This document shows positions 18,166 through 29,000 of a stretch of DNA of 64,000 nucleotides, piece by piece (the stretch's first letter is position 1; each line of letters begins with the position of its first letter). Under the pieces are notes generated by a model. It was not told the origin of the DNA and searched no databases. It saw nothing but the letters and a program-made list of their open reading frames with translations. The position numbers and the translations under genes were made by a program. The stretch is taken from contig NZ_JAUOQT010000001.1 in NCBI RefSeq assembly GCF_030547245.1, positions 310,001 through 374,000 of the forward strand. Reading direction: 5' to 3'. This stretch comes from Oceanihabitans sp. 2_MG-2023 (GTDB lineage: Bacteria > Bacteroidota > Bacteroidia > Flavobacteriales > Flavobacteriaceae).

Positions 18166-18258
18166 ATGCCAAGTGGTAAAAAACGCAAAAGACACAAGGT
18201 TGCTACGCATAAGCGTAAAAAAAGAAGACGCGCTAATCGTCACAAAAAGAAGAAATAG
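18166..18258 (+). CDS. 30-residue, extremely basic conserved-looking small protein
   Basis: ATG at 18166 and TAG at 18256-18258. The 30 residues start MPSGKKRKRHKVATHKR and end NRHKKKK; about two thirds are Lys, Arg or His. It is too short for most gene callers. It lies 38 bp after HU and 3 bp before a strong terminator, exactly where a short cistron would end. The repeated HK/KKR pattern and lack of hydrophobic core suggest an rRNA- or DNA-binding peptide. From memory, near-identical ORFs occur in many Bacteroidota. A small Bacteroidota-specific ribosomal protein is a reasonable guess, not shown by the sequence. It is not bTHX, which starts MGKGD. Confidence 0.75.
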   Translation: MPSGKKRKRHKVATHKRKKRRRANRHKKKK

Positions 18259-18261
18259 ATT

Positions 18262-18288
18262 AAAAAAGTAGTTAATAGCTACTTTTTT
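18262..18288 (+). terminator. Terminator after HU and the small basic ORF
   Basis: 10-bp stem (18262-18271 with 18279-18288) with a 7-nt loop; the right arm ends in six T. It separates this unit from rng downstream. Confidence 0.8.
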
Positions 18289-18557
18289 AGTTTATAGCAA
18301 ACGTTCTTTGAAATGAGTTCTACAAAAACACGTATTACCTTGCGTAGTTTGAACTCCACGGATTTAAAAAATCCTGTGATTTCTAATCATAGTTAATATT
18401 AACTATGATTAGAATAAATAATGTATAATCCATCTGTACAATTTAGTTACTGGTCAATAGTTACTAGTTATTAGTTGAAAGCTTTAATGCTTTTTACTTT
18501 CTTAACGCTTTAACTCTTCAACCTAGTAACTTTAAAGTATGGATAAAAATTAACAAA
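18289..18557 (+). promoter_or_regulatory. Structured leader upstream of rng
   Basis: 269 bp without an ORF but full of inverted repeats. GAGTTC (18315-18320) pairs with GAACTC (18351-18356). A short hairpin lies at 18357-18378. A perfect 34-bp palindrome spans 18381-18414. A looser inverted repeat of TTACTAG and TTGAA elements pairs about 18456-18490 with about 18500-18535. I find no convincing TAnnTTTG promoter inside. A folded 5' UTR in front of an RNase E/G gene recalls the autoregulatory leader of rne in Enterobacteria; that comparison is inference. Confidence 0.5.
18381..18414. repeat. Perfect 34-bp palindrome in the rng leader
   Basis: 17-bp arms with no spacer (left arm TTCTAATCATAGTTAAT), fully self-complementary, centred on AATATT. 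As RNA it would form a long AU-rich hairpin; as DNA it could bind a dimeric protein. No T-run follows, so it is not an ordinary terminator. Confidence 0.85.
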
Positions 18558-20102
18558 ATGGATAAAGAATTGATCATTAGATCTAGTTCCAACCACGTTG
18601 ATTTTGCCTTATTAAAAGATGGAAAACTTATTGAATTACAAAAAGATGAAGATGGTAACAACTTTTCTGTTGGCGATGTGTTTATTGCCAAAATACGAAA
18701 AGCTGTTCCTGGTCTAAATGCTGCATTTGTTAATGTAGGCTATGAAAAAGATGCATTTTTGCATTATCATGATTTAGGACCAAAACTACCTTCCCTTTTA
18801 AAATTCACAAAAAGTGTAAGCACAGGTAAACTAAATGATTTTTCATTAAAGAATTTCCCATTTGAAAAAGATATTGATAAAAACGGAAGCATTGCTAACG
18901 TTATAAAATCAAATCAATCGTTACTAGTACAAATAGTAAAAGAACCAATATCTACAAAAGGCCCTAGAATAAGCTCTGAGCTTTCTATTGCTGGTAGATA
19001 TATTGTTTTAGTACCATTTTCTGATCGAATTTCTATTTCTCAAAAAATAGAAAGCAAAGAAGAAAAAGAAAGACTAAAACGTTTGGTTAAAAGCATTACT
19101 CCAAAAGGTTTTGGTGTAATTATTCGTACAGTAGCAGAAGGCAAAAAAGTAGCTGAACTAGATAAAGATTTACAAAATTTGTTAGGTCGTTGGACCGCAA
19201 TGTGTAAAAAGCTACATAAAGCACACCATCCAAGTAAAGTATTAGGCGAGATGAATAAAGCTTCCTCTATTTTACGAGACATTTTTAATGATTCCTTTAC
19301 AGGAATTCATGTCGATGATGAAGCGCTTTACATTCAAATTAAAGAATATGTGCAACAAATTGCACCTAAAAAAGAATCGATAGTTAAATTGTATCAGTCT
19401 AACGTTCCAATATTTGAAAAATTTGGAATAGAAAGACAAATTAAAACCTCTTTTGGAAAAACAGTTTCCATGGCAAAAGGAGCATATTTGGTAATAGAAC
19501 ATACCGAAGCGCTTCATGTTGTAGATGTAAATAGCGGAAACCGTTCTAACAAATCCAACTCGCAAGAGGATACAGCACTTGAAGTTAATTTAATTGCTGC
19601 AACAGAAATGGCCAGACAATTGCGTTTACGTGATATGGGTGGAATTATTGTTGTAGATTTTATTGACTTAAATACTGCTGAACATAGAAAAAAGCTTTTT
19701 AATCATCTACGTGATGAAATGAAAGATGATAGAGCTAAACATAAAATACTACCTCCAAGTAAATTTGGATTGATACAAATTACTAGACAAAGAGTAAGAC
19801 CAGAAATGAACATTAAAACCAGAGAAGAAAACCCTAATGGTTTAAATGGTTCTGAAGTTGAAGCTCCAATAAATATTGTTCCAAAGATTAAACATGATAT
19901 GGAACAGATATTTAAAAAAGACTACAAAAAGGTGACCCTAAACACACATCCTTTTATAGCAGCCTTTTTAACTAAAGGTTTTCCATCGATACGTTCAAAA
20001 TGGTTTTTTGAACATAAGAAATGGGTGAAAATTTTACCAAGAGATGCTTACACGTATTTAGAATATCATTTTTTCGACAAAGATGATAACCAAATTAAAT
20101 AA
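18558..20102 (+). CDS. rng: Ribonuclease E/G family endoribonuclease
   Basis: Single-strand endoribonuclease for rRNA maturation and mRNA decay; 514 residues, RNase G size without the long RNase E scaffold. The S1-type domain spans about 35-120 (GDVFIAKIRKAVPGLNAAFV) with a lineage insertion, the RNase H-like/catalytic region about 130-430. The magnesium ligands are Asp323 (VVDVNSGNRSNK) and Asp367 (IIVVDFIDL), 44 apart as in the family. The only Cys in the protein is in TAMCKKLHK, so the CPxC zinc link that joins dimers in the Escherichia coli enzymes is absent. It is preceded by a structured leader (18289-18557) and closed by a terminator. Confidence 0.95.
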   Translation: MDKELIIRSSSNHVDFALLKDGKLIELQKDEDGNNFSVGDVFIAKIRKAVPGLNAAFVNVGYEKDAFLHYHDLGPKLPSLLKFTKSVSTGKLNDFSLKNFPFEKDIDKNGSIANVIKSNQSLLVQIVKEPISTKGPRISSELSIAGRYIVLVPFSDRISISQKIESKEEKERLKRLVKSITPKGFGVIIRTVAEGKKVAELDKDLQNLLGRWTAMCKKLHKAHHPSKVLGEMNKASSILRDIFNDSFTGIHVDDEALYIQIKEYVQQIAPKKESIVKLYQSNVPIFEKFGIERQIKTSFGKTVSMAKGAYLVIEHTEALHVVDVNSGNRSNKSNSQEDTALEVNLIAATEMARQLRLRDMGGIIVVDFIDLNTAEHRKKLFNHLRDEMKDDRAKHKILPPSKFGLIQITRQRVRPEMNIKTREENPNGLNGSEVEAPINIVPKIKHDMEQIFKKDYKKVTLNTHPFIAAFLTKGFPSIRSKWFFEHKKWVKILPRDAYTYLEYHFFDKDDNQIK

Positions 20103-20105
20103 CTT

Positions 20106-20139
20106 AAAAAGCCTTACTTTAAAAAAGTAAGGCTTTTTT
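20106..20139 (+). terminator. Terminator after rng
   Basis: 15-bp stem (20106-20120 with 20124-20138), AAA loop, T-run. Confidence 0.85.
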
Positions 20140-20170
20140 GTTTTTATACCTAATTAGAACTGTTCCAATA

Positions 20171-20198
20171 AAAAACCACCTCAATAGAGGTGGTTTTT
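20171..20198 (-). terminator. Terminator of the T9SS adhesin operon
   Basis: 12-bp stem (20171-20182 with 20187-20198), 4-nt loop, T-run on the minus strand; 24 bp past the OmpA gene stop. Confidence 0.85.
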
Positions 20199-20222
20199 AA
20201 ACTTATTTAAGAGGCCTTTTTA

Positions 20223-22136
20223 TTAAGGATTATTTGGACCTCCGCTAACAATAATAAACTCACTACGTCTATTAAGTTGGTGTTCTTCTTCTGTACAGTT
20301 AGAAGCACAGTTTACAGCTGGCTCATTTTCTCCTTTACCAATACCAGATATTCTAGCAGCATCGATACCTTTAGATATTACATATTGTACAGTAGTTTTA
20401 GCTCTACGATCGGATAATCTTTCGTTGTATGAACTAGAACCTCTACTATCTGTATGTGATTTTGCATTAATAACCATATTAGGATACCTATTCATTACTT
20501 GTACCAGTTTGTCTAACTCGAACGCAGCTTTTGCTGTAACGTTAGATTTATCGTACTCAAAGTAAATAGGATTTAATTCTACACGATCTGCTTTTACTAT
20601 CTCTTCTATTGGATCTAAAGCAATAGCTACTGCTATTTCTTCTTCATCTGTACCTTCAATAGATATTTTATTGCTTTCGTAACCATCCATAGTAACTTCT
20701 AAATCAGTGTCTGTATCACATTCTACAATAAATTCAGCAATACCCTCTGCACTTGTAGGTTTAGATGCTAATTTGTTTCCTTTATCATCATATAAAGTTG
20801 CCATAGCTCCAACTAAAGGTGCTCCAGTTACTTTATCTGTTACTGTTGAAGTAATTTCTACATCACATAAAGGTTGTAATTTTTTAATACTATAAATATC
20901 ATCGCTTCCTTTACCTCCTTCTCTGTTAGAAGAAATAAAACCTTCTCCAGATTCTTCGTCAATACTAAATGCAAAATCGTCTCCATTACTATTCACAGGA
21001 ATACCAACATTACGTATTTTAGACATTTTACCATCTATTTCTTTAGTGTAAAACACATCTAGAGCTCCAAGACCTAAATGTCCATCTGAAGATAAGTACA
21101 ACGTTCCGTTATCGCTTATAAAAGGAAACATTTCACGTCCTTCTGTATTAATTTTTTGTCCAAGATTTTTAGCTTCTCCAAAAGTACCATCGCTGTTAAT
21201 AGTCGTTTTATAAATATCTCCTTGACCAAATCCTCCAGGCATATCGGAAGTAAAGTAAAGTGTTTTACCATCTGCACTTACAGAAGGATGATCTGTATTA
21301 TAGTTATTACTATTAAATGGTAATGGCTCTATGTTAGACCAACCGCTTCCTGACTTAGTAGCTTTAAATAAATTTAAAACACTAAATTTAGTATTTGATA
21401 AAGAATCTTTTTGGTATTGTTTTTCGTAGAAACTCTCTCTAGAAAAATACATAGTGTTTCCATCTGGGCTAAAAGCTACAACTCCTTCATGATATTTTGT
21501 ATTGATATCACTTCCTAATAAGCTTTCGTTTTGGTAAGTACCATCTTCTTCAACTGTAAACTCATAAAGATCTAAGAAAGGTTGTTCGTTCCAACCATAT
21601 TCTCTTCTTGCTTTATTTCTAGCTGAAGTGATATACAGTTTTCCATTTTTAAGAGCACCTCCAAAATCGGAAACTTCAGAATTGATTTCTAAATTTTGAA
21701 CATTAAACTTTTTTCCTTTTTCTAAAATTTTAGGTAAATAATCTGGATTTTCTTTAAAAGCAATAGCTCTTACATCTGCTGGTCTCATACTAGCAAATTT
21801 TGTCATCCACTCGTTAGACTCTTCATACTTTCCATTAGCTTTAAGCATCTGTACATAGTTGATCATTGTTTCTGGATCTTGAGACGTTTCTAATGCTTTA
21901 GCATACCATTTTTCGGCATCTACTGTATTAAAAATATTGAAGTTTGCTTCCGCTAAACGTTTGTACACATACTCATCTGCGTTACCCTTTTCAACTAATT
22001 TCTCATAAGATTCTATAGCCTTATTAAAATCAAATCTTGAAAAGTGCTTATCTGCAGTACTAGTATTTTTGTTTTGAGCAGTTAAACTTAAGCTACTCAA
22101 TAATAGTAATGTTATAAATATTTTTATGTTTTTCAT
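20223..22136 (-). CDS. Multidomain OmpA-family protein (TPR, WD40-like propeller, CRD, OmpA)
   Basis: 637 residues. Signal peptide 1-20 (LTAQ), TPR-like helices about 25-130, and PD40/WD40-like beta-propeller blades about 150-405 (repeated SPDGNTMYFSRE, SADGKTLYFTSD and SDNGTLYLSSD). A carboxypeptidase-regulatory domain covers about 425-510 (VTDKVTGAPLVGAMATLYD). An OmpA peptidoglycan-binding domain covers about 525-632 (AKSHTDSRGSSSYNERLSDRRA). The same order is found in PorE of the Porphyromonas T9SS. It ends the adhesin-PorP/SprF-OmpA operon, where such proteins are thought to tie the outer-membrane secretion or motility complex to the cell wall. The C-terminal Cys pair (CASNC) is likely a disulfide. 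Confidence 0.93.
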   Translation of the reverse strand: MKNIKIFITLLLLSSLSLTAQNKNTSTADKHFSRFDFNKAIESYEKLVEKGNADEYVYKRLAEANFNIFNTVDAEKWYAKALETSQDPETMINYVQMLKANGKYEESNEWMTKFASMRPADVRAIAFKENPDYLPKILEKGKKFNVQNLEINSEVSDFGGALKNGKLYITSARNKARREYGWNEQPFLDLYEFTVEEDGTYQNESLLGSDINTKYHEGVVAFSPDGNTMYFSRESFYEKQYQKDSLSNTKFSVLNLFKATKSGSGWSNIEPLPFNSNNYNTDHPSVSADGKTLYFTSDMPGGFGQGDIYKTTINSDGTFGEAKNLGQKINTEGREMFPFISDNGTLYLSSDGHLGLGALDVFYTKEIDGKMSKIRNVGIPVNSNGDDFAFSIDEESGEGFISSNREGGKGSDDIYSIKKLQPLCDVEITSTVTDKVTGAPLVGAMATLYDDKGNKLASKPTSAEGIAEFIVECDTDTDLEVTMDGYESNKISIEGTDEEEIAVAIALDPIEEIVKADRVELNPIYFEYDKSNVTAKAAFELDKLVQVMNRYPNMVINAKSHTDSRGSSSYNERLSDRRAKTTVQYVISKGIDAARISGIGKGENEPAVNCASNCTEEEHQLNRRSEFIIVSGGPNNP

Positions 22137-22156
22137 AATATCTTTAGCTTAAGGGA

Positions 22157-23068
22157 TTAGAAGTAACGAGGTGAACGAGATACACGTTTTGGAAACGCAA
22201 TATCAAAATTAATAAATACCTCGTGTGATGAACTTGTAGTATAATTTAAATCGGATTGAATAGCATCATAAGCATAGCCAATTCTTAAACGTGGCGTTAC
22301 CATAAAGTTTACCATACCACTAAAAGAATCTTCTAAACGATACCCTACTCCTACCTCTACAATATCATACATAAAAAGATTGGCATTTACATCAAAACTT
22401 GAAGGTGCATCAAATGCAGTTTTAAACAAAGCGTGTGGTTTAAGTTTAAAATTTTCTGATAAACTAAATACATAACCAGCTGCTGCAAATAAGTGTTGTG
22501 TTTCTGAACCTATATTTAAACCATTTGCATCTAAGTGCGTAGCATTTAAGATATTTGGCATAGAAGCAGAAATATAATATTTATTCGGTTTATAAAAATA
22601 CACACCTGCACCAATATTAGGTGTCACTTCACTTATATCTTGAAAAAGATCGTCATCGGCATCGGTTAATTCTAAATCACTTAAACCAATATCATGAAAT
22701 GTAGCACCTGCTTTTAAACCAAAAGCTAGTTTATTATCTGCTCCCAAAGGAAGTGTATAAGAAAAATCTGCGTAAGCATTTGTTTCTCTTACTGGACCAA
22801 TTTCGTCACTTATAAAAGAAAGACCTAAACCAACTTTTTTACCTACTGGAGAATGAATTGCAAATGTTCCTGTTTTTGGAGCGCCTTGTAATCCAACCCA
22901 TTGGCTTCTATAAAGCATACCAATAGCAACTCCTTCATAAGAACCTGCATATGCTGGATTAACAACATTCATGTTATACATATACTGTGTGTACTGCGGA
23001 TCTTGTTGTGCATGCATTTGAACAGCAAACAAGAAAGCGAGAATAATATATAATTTTTTCATTTTCAT
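22157..23068 (-). CDS. Type IX secretion membrane protein, PorP/SprF family
   Basis: 303-residue outer-membrane beta-barrel of the PorP/SprF family. Signal peptide 1-20 (MHAQ), then the family start QQDPQYTQYMYNMNVVNPAYAGS, with LYRSQWVGLQGAPKT soon after. The barrel ends in an aromatic strand (RVSRSPRYF). These proteins are the dedicated partners of T9SS substrates with type-B C-terminal domains, needed for their surface delivery and attachment. The giant substrate lies 15 bp upstream and the OmpA gene 20 bp downstream. The start could also be the third codon (a second ATG). Confidence 0.95.
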   Translation of the reverse strand: MKMKKLYIILAFLFAVQMHAQQDPQYTQYMYNMNVVNPAYAGSYEGVAIGMLYRSQWVGLQGAPKTGTFAIHSPVGKKVGLGLSFISDEIGPVRETNAYADFSYTLPLGADNKLAFGLKAGATFHDIGLSDLELTDADDDLFQDISEVTPNIGAGVYFYKPNKYYISASMPNILNATHLDANGLNIGSETQHLFAAAGYVFSLSENFKLKPHALFKTAFDAPSSFDVNANLFMYDIVEVGVGYRLEDSFSGMVNFMVTPRLRIGYAYDAIQSDLNYTTSSSHEVFINFDIAFPKRVSRSPRYF

Positions 23069-23083
23069 TAATTAGTTAGTTAA

Positions 23084-26000
23084 TTAGTTTTCTCTATTTA
23101 AATATATCCAAGATGTTCTTGTTTTATTCCCTTGGTATTCCATTTTATAGAAATAGGTTCCTACAGGAAGTTCATCTCCAGCGTCCGACTGTCCATACCA
23201 TTCATTAGTATAACTTCTTTTTGAATATACTTTTATACCATGTCTATTAAAAATTTCTAGTCTACTTACGTCATATCCTGTTAAATCAAAACTATCATTT
23301 TTACCATCATTATTAGGAGAAATACCTTGCGGTATAATACAATTAATACTTTCTACTAGAACTTCATTACTTTCTACACAACCACTATCAGAAGTAACCT
23401 CAACAACATAGTTGTATGAACTACCTGACATAGGAGGAGTAAAGAGACTTCCATCAATTATAAATACATTATCTCCTATTACATTTGTTTGTAATAGTGA
23501 ATTCATATCGTCGTACAATGCAAAAGTTGCTGTAGAAGGGTTAAAGCTATTACCTATAGGTTCTACGGTTAGCTCATAAATAGCTCCATTACAGTCACCA
23601 ATTATTGTAAAGTCAAATACATCCGTCAATAAAGTTAAATTTTGTATACTTGAATTCGGGCAAATACCAGAAGTTGTATACTCTATAGCATATGTTTCTC
23701 CAACAGTGCCTCCTGTTACTTCACCAGTAAAAGAATCAATCATTGCACCATCTATTGGTAAAGGATTGAAAGCAAATGTTCCTCCAGTAACTTGAACTGT
23801 TTCTACATAACCACCATCACATGTTGCAGTCATTGTGAATGCCGCATCATCTAACATTAATGTAGTTACTGATTGAGAACTTGTTGTTGGGCAAGTACCT
23901 GAAGTGGTATATTCTACTGTATATGTAGTTTCATTATCTCCTCCAGTAATTTCTCCCGTAGCACTATCAATTATTGCACTATCTGTTGGTAATGGGTTAA
24001 AAGCAAATGTTCCTCCTGTATCTCCATCTATTATTGCTGTTGCTCCATCACAGGTTGCAGTTAAAGTAAAAGCAGCATCATCTGCAGGTAGCGTTGTAAC
24101 CATTTGTGAACTAGTTTCTGGACAAGCTCCTGAAGTGGTATATTCTACTGTATATGTAGTTTCATAATCTCCTCCAGTAATTTCTCCTGTAACACTATCA
24201 ATTATTGCATCGTCTGTAGGTACTGGGTTTAAAGCAAATGTTCCTCCAGTATCCCCATCTATTGTTGCTATTCCACCATCACAGGTAGCAGTCATTGTAA
24301 ATGTAGCATCTTCTGCTGTTAAAACTGTTACCATTTGAGTGCTTGATTCAAAACAAGGTCCAGCAGTAGTATATTCTATCGTATATGCTACTTCAGGAGT
24401 TCCTCCTGTTACCGTACCAGTTGTTGCATCTATTACTGCGCCATCTGTTGGTAAAGGGTTAAGTGCAAATGTTCCTCCTATATCTCCATCTATTGTTGCT
24501 GTACCTCCATCACATGTTGCAATCATTGTAAAAGAAGCATCCTCTAAAGGAGATACCGTTACAGTTTGTGAGGTCATAGAAGAACATGTACCAGTTACTG
24601 AGTATTCAACAGTATACATAGTACTAGGGGTTCCTCCAGTTATTTCACCAGTTGTTGCATCTATTACTGTACCATCTGTTGGTAAAGGATTAAATATAAA
24701 CACTCCTCCAGAATCGCCAGTTACATTAGCCGTTGCTCCATCACAAGTTGGAGTCATCGTAAACGAGGAATTACCACCAGGTAATACATTTAGTATTTGA
24801 GTACTAACAGTATCACAAGTTCCAGGTGTTGTATATTCAATTGTATATACAGCACCAGAAGTTCCTCCTGTTACTTCACCAGTCGTTGCATCTATTATTG
24901 CACCATCTGTTGGCAGAGGGTTAAATGTAAATGTTCCTCCTGTATCTCCAGTTATTGTAGCTGTACCTCCATCACAGGTTGCTGTCATAGTAAACGAAGC
25001 ATCTCCTGTAGGTATTGTTATAGTTTGCATACTTGATGAAGTACAAATATTAGTAACAGAATACTCTATAGTATACATTGTTCCAGGAATTCCTGCTGTT
25101 ACTTCACCTGTTGTTGCGTCTATAACCGCACCATCTGTTGGTTCTGGGTTAAAAGTAAACACTCCGCCAGTATCTCCGTCTATTGTCGCTGTAGCTCCAT
25201 CACAAGTCTCTGTCATTGTAAAAGAAGTATCAACATTATCTTCAACCACTTCTATTGTTACTTCATCTGTTAAAGTGGATGTACCACCTGTACAAAGTTC
25301 ATAAGTTACAGTAGCTGTATAGGTAGTCGTTTCTGTTGGTGAAACAGTAATATTCTCTACATTTCCTAAAGAAGTTGCTCCATCAAACCATTCAAAAGTA
25401 TAGTTTGGTACTCCTTCAGAAGGAGCAAATCTCCATGATTCGTTTGTAGCTGTCCATGCTCCTGTATTTCTTCCTGGAGGAGTAAATGCTACAGTACCTG
25501 GTATATTTTGTACACCAATTACAGCACGACCACTATTCCATGTGGAACATAAAGGCTTATCAAATACATTAACATCAATATTATTTGATGATTCATAAAG
25601 TATTATTTGAGAACTAGACAATAAATTATTACATGCACCACTAAAATGAGCTACATCAGTATAATTAACAACAAACTGTCTGTATGGTGCTGAACCAATA
25701 ACTAGATAATTAATATCTCCAGTTACCGAAGGGTCAATATCATGCCCTACACCAAAAATATTTGCTTCAGCTAGTGTTGCATTAGTATTATTAGGTAATG
25801 TATCACCTGCACCCATTGCCCATCCATTTCCGGTATTAGCGTTTTCTAATTCAAAGGATAAAACACCATTAGAACCTACTAATATCTGATCGTAAACTTG
25901 TCCGAAGAAACAGAATTCAAAACCAATATCTAAAACATCAGACCAAGTATCATCAATATCAAGACTAGTTGGTGTACCTCCAACAGTTGAAGGTAATGGA

Positions 26001-29000
26001 CAAGTATCTAAACCGTTAATTATATATGTATTAGTATCTTGACCAAATAAATGAAAATTAGCTTCTAAATCTGTTGAAGTATCATCACAATTCACTGTAG
26101 CGTCTTCACCAGCATATATTATAGAACACGGATTTGGTGGTGGTGGACAAATAAATGTTATTGGACTACTAATAACGTCACAGGTATCATCATCAGACTT
26201 AATAGTAGTTATTGTTACTACCGTATTAGCTGGGTATGGACCCATTGTAATAACACCTACTGCTGTAGCAGTTTGTACCGGACTACCTTGATCATCTGAT
26301 ATCAAGATAGAAGCAGAACCACTTAAATCTGTAATATTAACTTCTAATACAAAATCTGGGTTATTAGGATCTGTATCACAATCACCAACAGCATTAAAGC
26401 TAACTTCATGTGGTATACATATTGTTTTAAAGCTTTGCTCTATACAACCTACTGCAGGTCCGTTATCATTATATGGTACTATTGTAACAAAATATTCTGT
26501 TGCATTAGTTAATACTCCAGGGTCATAAGTTAAAACATCTCCAATATCTATATTATTTGCTATATCTGTAGCTCCAGGTGATGTCCCCATAGAAATGGTA
26601 TAACCTGTAACAAATATAGAAGCTGGTGTCCATGAGATATCCGTATCAATAGCAACATCAATGTCTCCATTTACTGGCGCTGTCATTTCAGCATTACAGT
26701 TAGGGACTGCATTTGCATCAAAACACGCTACATCAAAATCCCATTGGGCATTATTTGCATTTCCACCACAATTAATAGAACCATCAGAATTTACTGCAAT
26801 TGTGATACTATTACCCGATGAAACAAATATTAATCCAGATAAATCTCCTCCATTATTATCGTTATACAGTTCTGTTCCATCCGAATCTGTTACAATCAAT
26901 TCATCACAACAACTCTCCATATATCCTGCATTAAAGAATACTACTAATTGAGAACCATCACTACTTGCAAATACAAATTCTGTTGTGTCATTATCTGTGT
27001 AACAATACGTTGTATTTAACAACTCTCCAGTTGCACAATCTACAGATGCTGGTGTGGTAAAGTCAACCGGTCCTTCCCAATCACTTAAGTCGTCTGTTCC
27101 ACAAACAGCTCTTACATAAATTTCATAATCTACTCCAGATGTTAAACCTTCATATAAATAAGGATTAGCTGTTGTTTGAATAATTTCAGGTTCTGTACCG
27201 TCAGGATAACCTGTACCTAGAGGTTGTACTATAACCTCCCAGGTTGTTGCTACTCCTGTTTCTGTCCATCCTATTTCAACAGAATCTGGATTTAAAGTAA
27301 CAATAGTTAAATCATCTGGTCTAGGACAAGTTGGAGGTGTACAATTAACAATATCAGAAAAGATTTGTGTTCCTTGTATTCCACCACTACCACTTGGCAT
27401 GGTGAAAACCTCATCATCAAATGCGTTAAGAACTGAAATAGTAACTTCGTTTGCAAAAGCACCACCTGTATTCCAAAACAACTCAAAAGGTACACCATCA
27501 CAAAGTGGAACTTGAATTTCAAGTGGTCCACTTCCGGTAGGTAGTTCTAAAATTTCTAATTCAATATTATTTTGAGATACTGTCATCGTATTACCATTCC
27601 ATCCATCACCAAAAGTATCTTCTAGAACAAAAGTGTAAACACATTGATCAATAGCGTCACAAATTGTAGTATCAAAATTAAGAGGTCCTTCCCAATCACT
27701 TAGGTCATCTGTACCACAGATTGCTCGCACATATATTTCATATTGTGTTGCAGGGTCTAAATTTTCATAAATATAAGGATTATCTGTTGTTTGAATAATT
27801 TCTGGTTCTGTACCAGCTGGGTAACCAGTACCTAAAGGTTGAACTATAACCTCCCATGAAGTAGCTGTTCCGGTTTCTGTCCAGCTAAATTCAACATTAG
27901 TCATGTTAACTTCTACTAAAGCTAAATCTGTTGGTCGTGGACATGAAGGAGGCGTACAATTAACAATATCTGAAAAAATTTGCGTCCCTTGTATTCCACC
28001 ACTACCACTAGGCATGGCAAAAATTTCATCATCAAATGCATTTGAAACGGAAATAACGACTTCGTTAGCAAAAGCACCACCAGTGTTCCAAAACAATTCG
28101 AACGGAATTCCATCACATAATGGTATTTGAACCTCTAAAGGCCCTGAGCCTGTAGCCAATTCTAAAATCTCTATTTCTAAACCATTTTGAGAAACTGTCA
28201 TGGTATTACCATTCCAACCGTCTCCAAAAGTATCTTCTAGTGTAAAAGTAAAAACACATTGATCCACTGCGTCGCATTGGTATGGATTTAATTCTGTAAT
28301 AAAACTATTCTCACTACAATTCACTGCAGAACCATTATCATTATATGGTGTAATAGTTACATAAATTGTAGTTTCATATGGCAATAAGTTTGCTGGCGTG
28401 TAAGAAAGAGCATTTCCAAGATCTTCATTATCAAGTATATCTGTTCCTCCTGGAGTAGTACCAATAGACACTACATAACCTGTAACAACTACAGATGCTG
28501 GAGACCATGTAATCACAGTAGCTACATCTACATTTGTTGCTCCATTTGTTGGAGCTGTTAAAGATGCATTACAGTTTGGAACTGCAGCTGTATCTACACA
28601 GCTAACATCAAAATCTAAGGGTACATAATTATTAGCAGAACAACTACCTGAGCCATCACTATCTATCTCTATAAACACGAATCCTGAATCAGCGATTACA
28701 GAAACACCTGCCATATCACCACCGTTACTATCGTCATACAATACTGTTCCTGTATTATCTATACCATCATATATAGTTACTTGATCAAAGTTATTTGCTT
28801 CCATTTGACCTGCGTTAAAAAACACATTCAATGGAGCACCATCGGAACTTTCAAAATTCCAAGTCTGAGTATCATTATCAGTATAGCAATACACTGTATT
28901 AATAGGCGTTCCTGTTGCACAATCTACAGGTGCACTTGGATCTGCGCCTGTCGTAAATGTGTATTCAGTACATCCTACTGCGTTTCCACTTGCGTTGAAA

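Noticed and set aside
23904-25036. Plus-strand open frames (23904-24167, 24339-24800, 24797-25036) with repeated protein sequence
   Set aside because: They are antisense shadows of the seven adhesin repeats; their repetition comes from the coding strand, and they have no promoter or start context.
23625-25235. Regular repeats that might be taken for a CRISPR array
   Set aside because: The 231-bp period is in frame and encodes similar protein domains; there are no short identical repeats with unique spacers and no cas genes.
26661-28130. Further open frames opposite or overlapping the adhesin (26661-26951, 27307-27531, 27903-28130, 27922-28116)
   Set aside because: They lie wholly inside the adhesin gene in other frames and appear as pairs because of the 615-bp duplication.
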